Source of the DNA: JAFAGX01 sp035501575
Lineage (GTDB): Bacteria; Acidobacteriota; Terriglobia; Terriglobales; Acidobacteriaceae
Assembly (NCBI GenBank): GCA_035501575.1
Contig: DATJVZ010000204.1
Coordinates: forward strand, 1 to 20,618
DNA: 20,618 nucleotides
Direction of reading: 5' to 3'
Under the pieces are notes generated by a model. That model was not told the origin of the DNA. It did not search any database and saw only the letters and a program-made list of their open reading frames with translations. Position 1 is the stretch's first letter. Each line of letters opens with the position of its first letter. Positions 20,269 to 20,618 of this stretch are shown here, in pieces. A program made the translations under genes and the position numbers.

Positions 20269-20618
20269 TCCTAGTGGACACCCACGTAGTCGTGTGGCTG
20301 GCTCTGCAGCCCGAGAGAATTTCAAAGAATGCCCGTACCGCGATTGAGGATGCCCGTCGCAGCGGGCAAGGTGTCGCGATCTCTGATATAGCCCTGCTTG
20401 AGATCTCCATCCTGGAACGTAAAGCTCGCATCCGGCTCAATTCCAGTCTGGAGACATTTCTGTCGGAAATCGAAGCCAGGTTCATTGTCCTGCCGATAAC
20501 TGGCCGAATATGCGTTCGAGCCGTATCGCTCCCCACCTCTTATCCTAATGATCCCGCGGATCGCATCATTGGGGCCACCGCATTGGTAGAAGGAGTTCCG
20601 CTGATTACCGCTGACGAG
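20265..20618 (+). CDS. vapC: PIN-domain ribonuclease toxin, cut by the window end
   Basis: This is a partial CDS of 118 codons from GTG 20265 to the window edge; about 10 residues are missing compared with the family. It reads MILVDTHVVVWLAL (D5), ISDIALLEISILERKARIRL (E46), YPNDPADRIIGATAL (D96, D99) and PLITADE (D117). This is the PIN subfamily with ILLDTHVLLW and DPADRLI motifs that commonly pairs with Phd antitoxins. The GTG overlaps the antitoxin stop in GTGA, so the pair is translationally coupled. All expected acidic residues are present, so the toxin should be active if the end outside the window is intact. Confidence 0.9.
   Translation, partial: MILVDTHVVVWLALQPERISKNARTAIEDARRSGQGVAISDIALLEISILERKARIRLNSSLETFLSEIEARFIVLPITGRICVRAVSLPTSYPNDPADRIIGATALVEGVPLITADE

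Noticed and set aside
1..20618. CRISPR array, tRNA or rRNA
   Set aside because: No regularly spaced repeat series and no recognisable tRNA or rRNA sequence was seen on reading.

Overview
The window looks like chromosomal DNA of a soil-type bacterium, most likely an Acidobacteriota (Terriglobia-like) member. This is inference. It rests on the DUF2760 / Hsp70 / Hsp70-DUF3731 gene trio, moderately high GC, several PIN-domain toxin-antitoxin (TA) modules, and start regions that often lack a Shine-Dalgarno sequence. No rRNA, tRNA, CRISPR array, transposase or integrase was found.

Layout. (1) 1-2980 is accessory DNA. Two direct copies of a dispersed repeat (about 228-690 and 2263-2730) each begin with a broken XRE-type HTH gene and end in tandem GTGCA-type palindromes. 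Between them, on the minus strand, lie an AbrB-antitoxin/PIN-toxin pair (1166-1889) and a decayed second PIN toxin (756-1136). (2) 2981-8370, minus strand, is a chaperone-like operon: a DUF2760 protein, then a 615-aa Hsp70-family ATPase, then a 960-aa Hsp70 with a C-terminal DUF3731-like region. (3) 8662-8840, minus strand, is a frameshifted C-terminal scrap of a nitronate monooxygenase. (4) 8886-13089, plus strand, is a PEP-dependent dihydroxyacetone kinase operon, dhaK-dhaL-dhaM. Its last gene fuses DhaM, HPr and an apparently complete Enzyme I. (5) 13317-15542, minus strand and convergent with dhaM, is a secreted TIM-barrel protein resembling glycoside hydrolases. (6) 15543-16832 is gene-poor. 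It holds a truncated SnoaL/NTF2-like fragment that runs straight into a third, internally deleted repeat copy (16221-16453). (7) 16833-19032, plus strand, encodes two unrecognised proteins. The first resembles a DUF3631/DUF3987-type ATPase that has lost Walker A and kept a C-terminal winged helix. (8) 19266-20618 carries an RHH-antitoxin/PIN pair and a Phd-antitoxin/PIN pair, the last running off the window.

How the genes work together. DhaK binds dihydroxyacetone, DhaL carries ADP/ATP, and the DhaM-HPr-EI fusion could pass phosphate from PEP to DhaL-ADP within one polypeptide. The two Hsp70s and DUF2760 are probably co-expressed and may form a dedicated chaperone system whose client is unknown. 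Each of the three TA operons has an inverted-repeat operator over or beside its predicted promoter, and the promoter placement suggests leaderless or nearly leaderless mRNAs.

The least explained elements are the three-copy repeat (a perfect invariant palindrome, a second palindrome kept symmetric despite base changes, an 11-bp duplication and an attached relict regulator) and the 460-aa/255-aa gene pair. The same TGTGCA half-site also occurs as an inverted repeat in front of the 255-aa gene.
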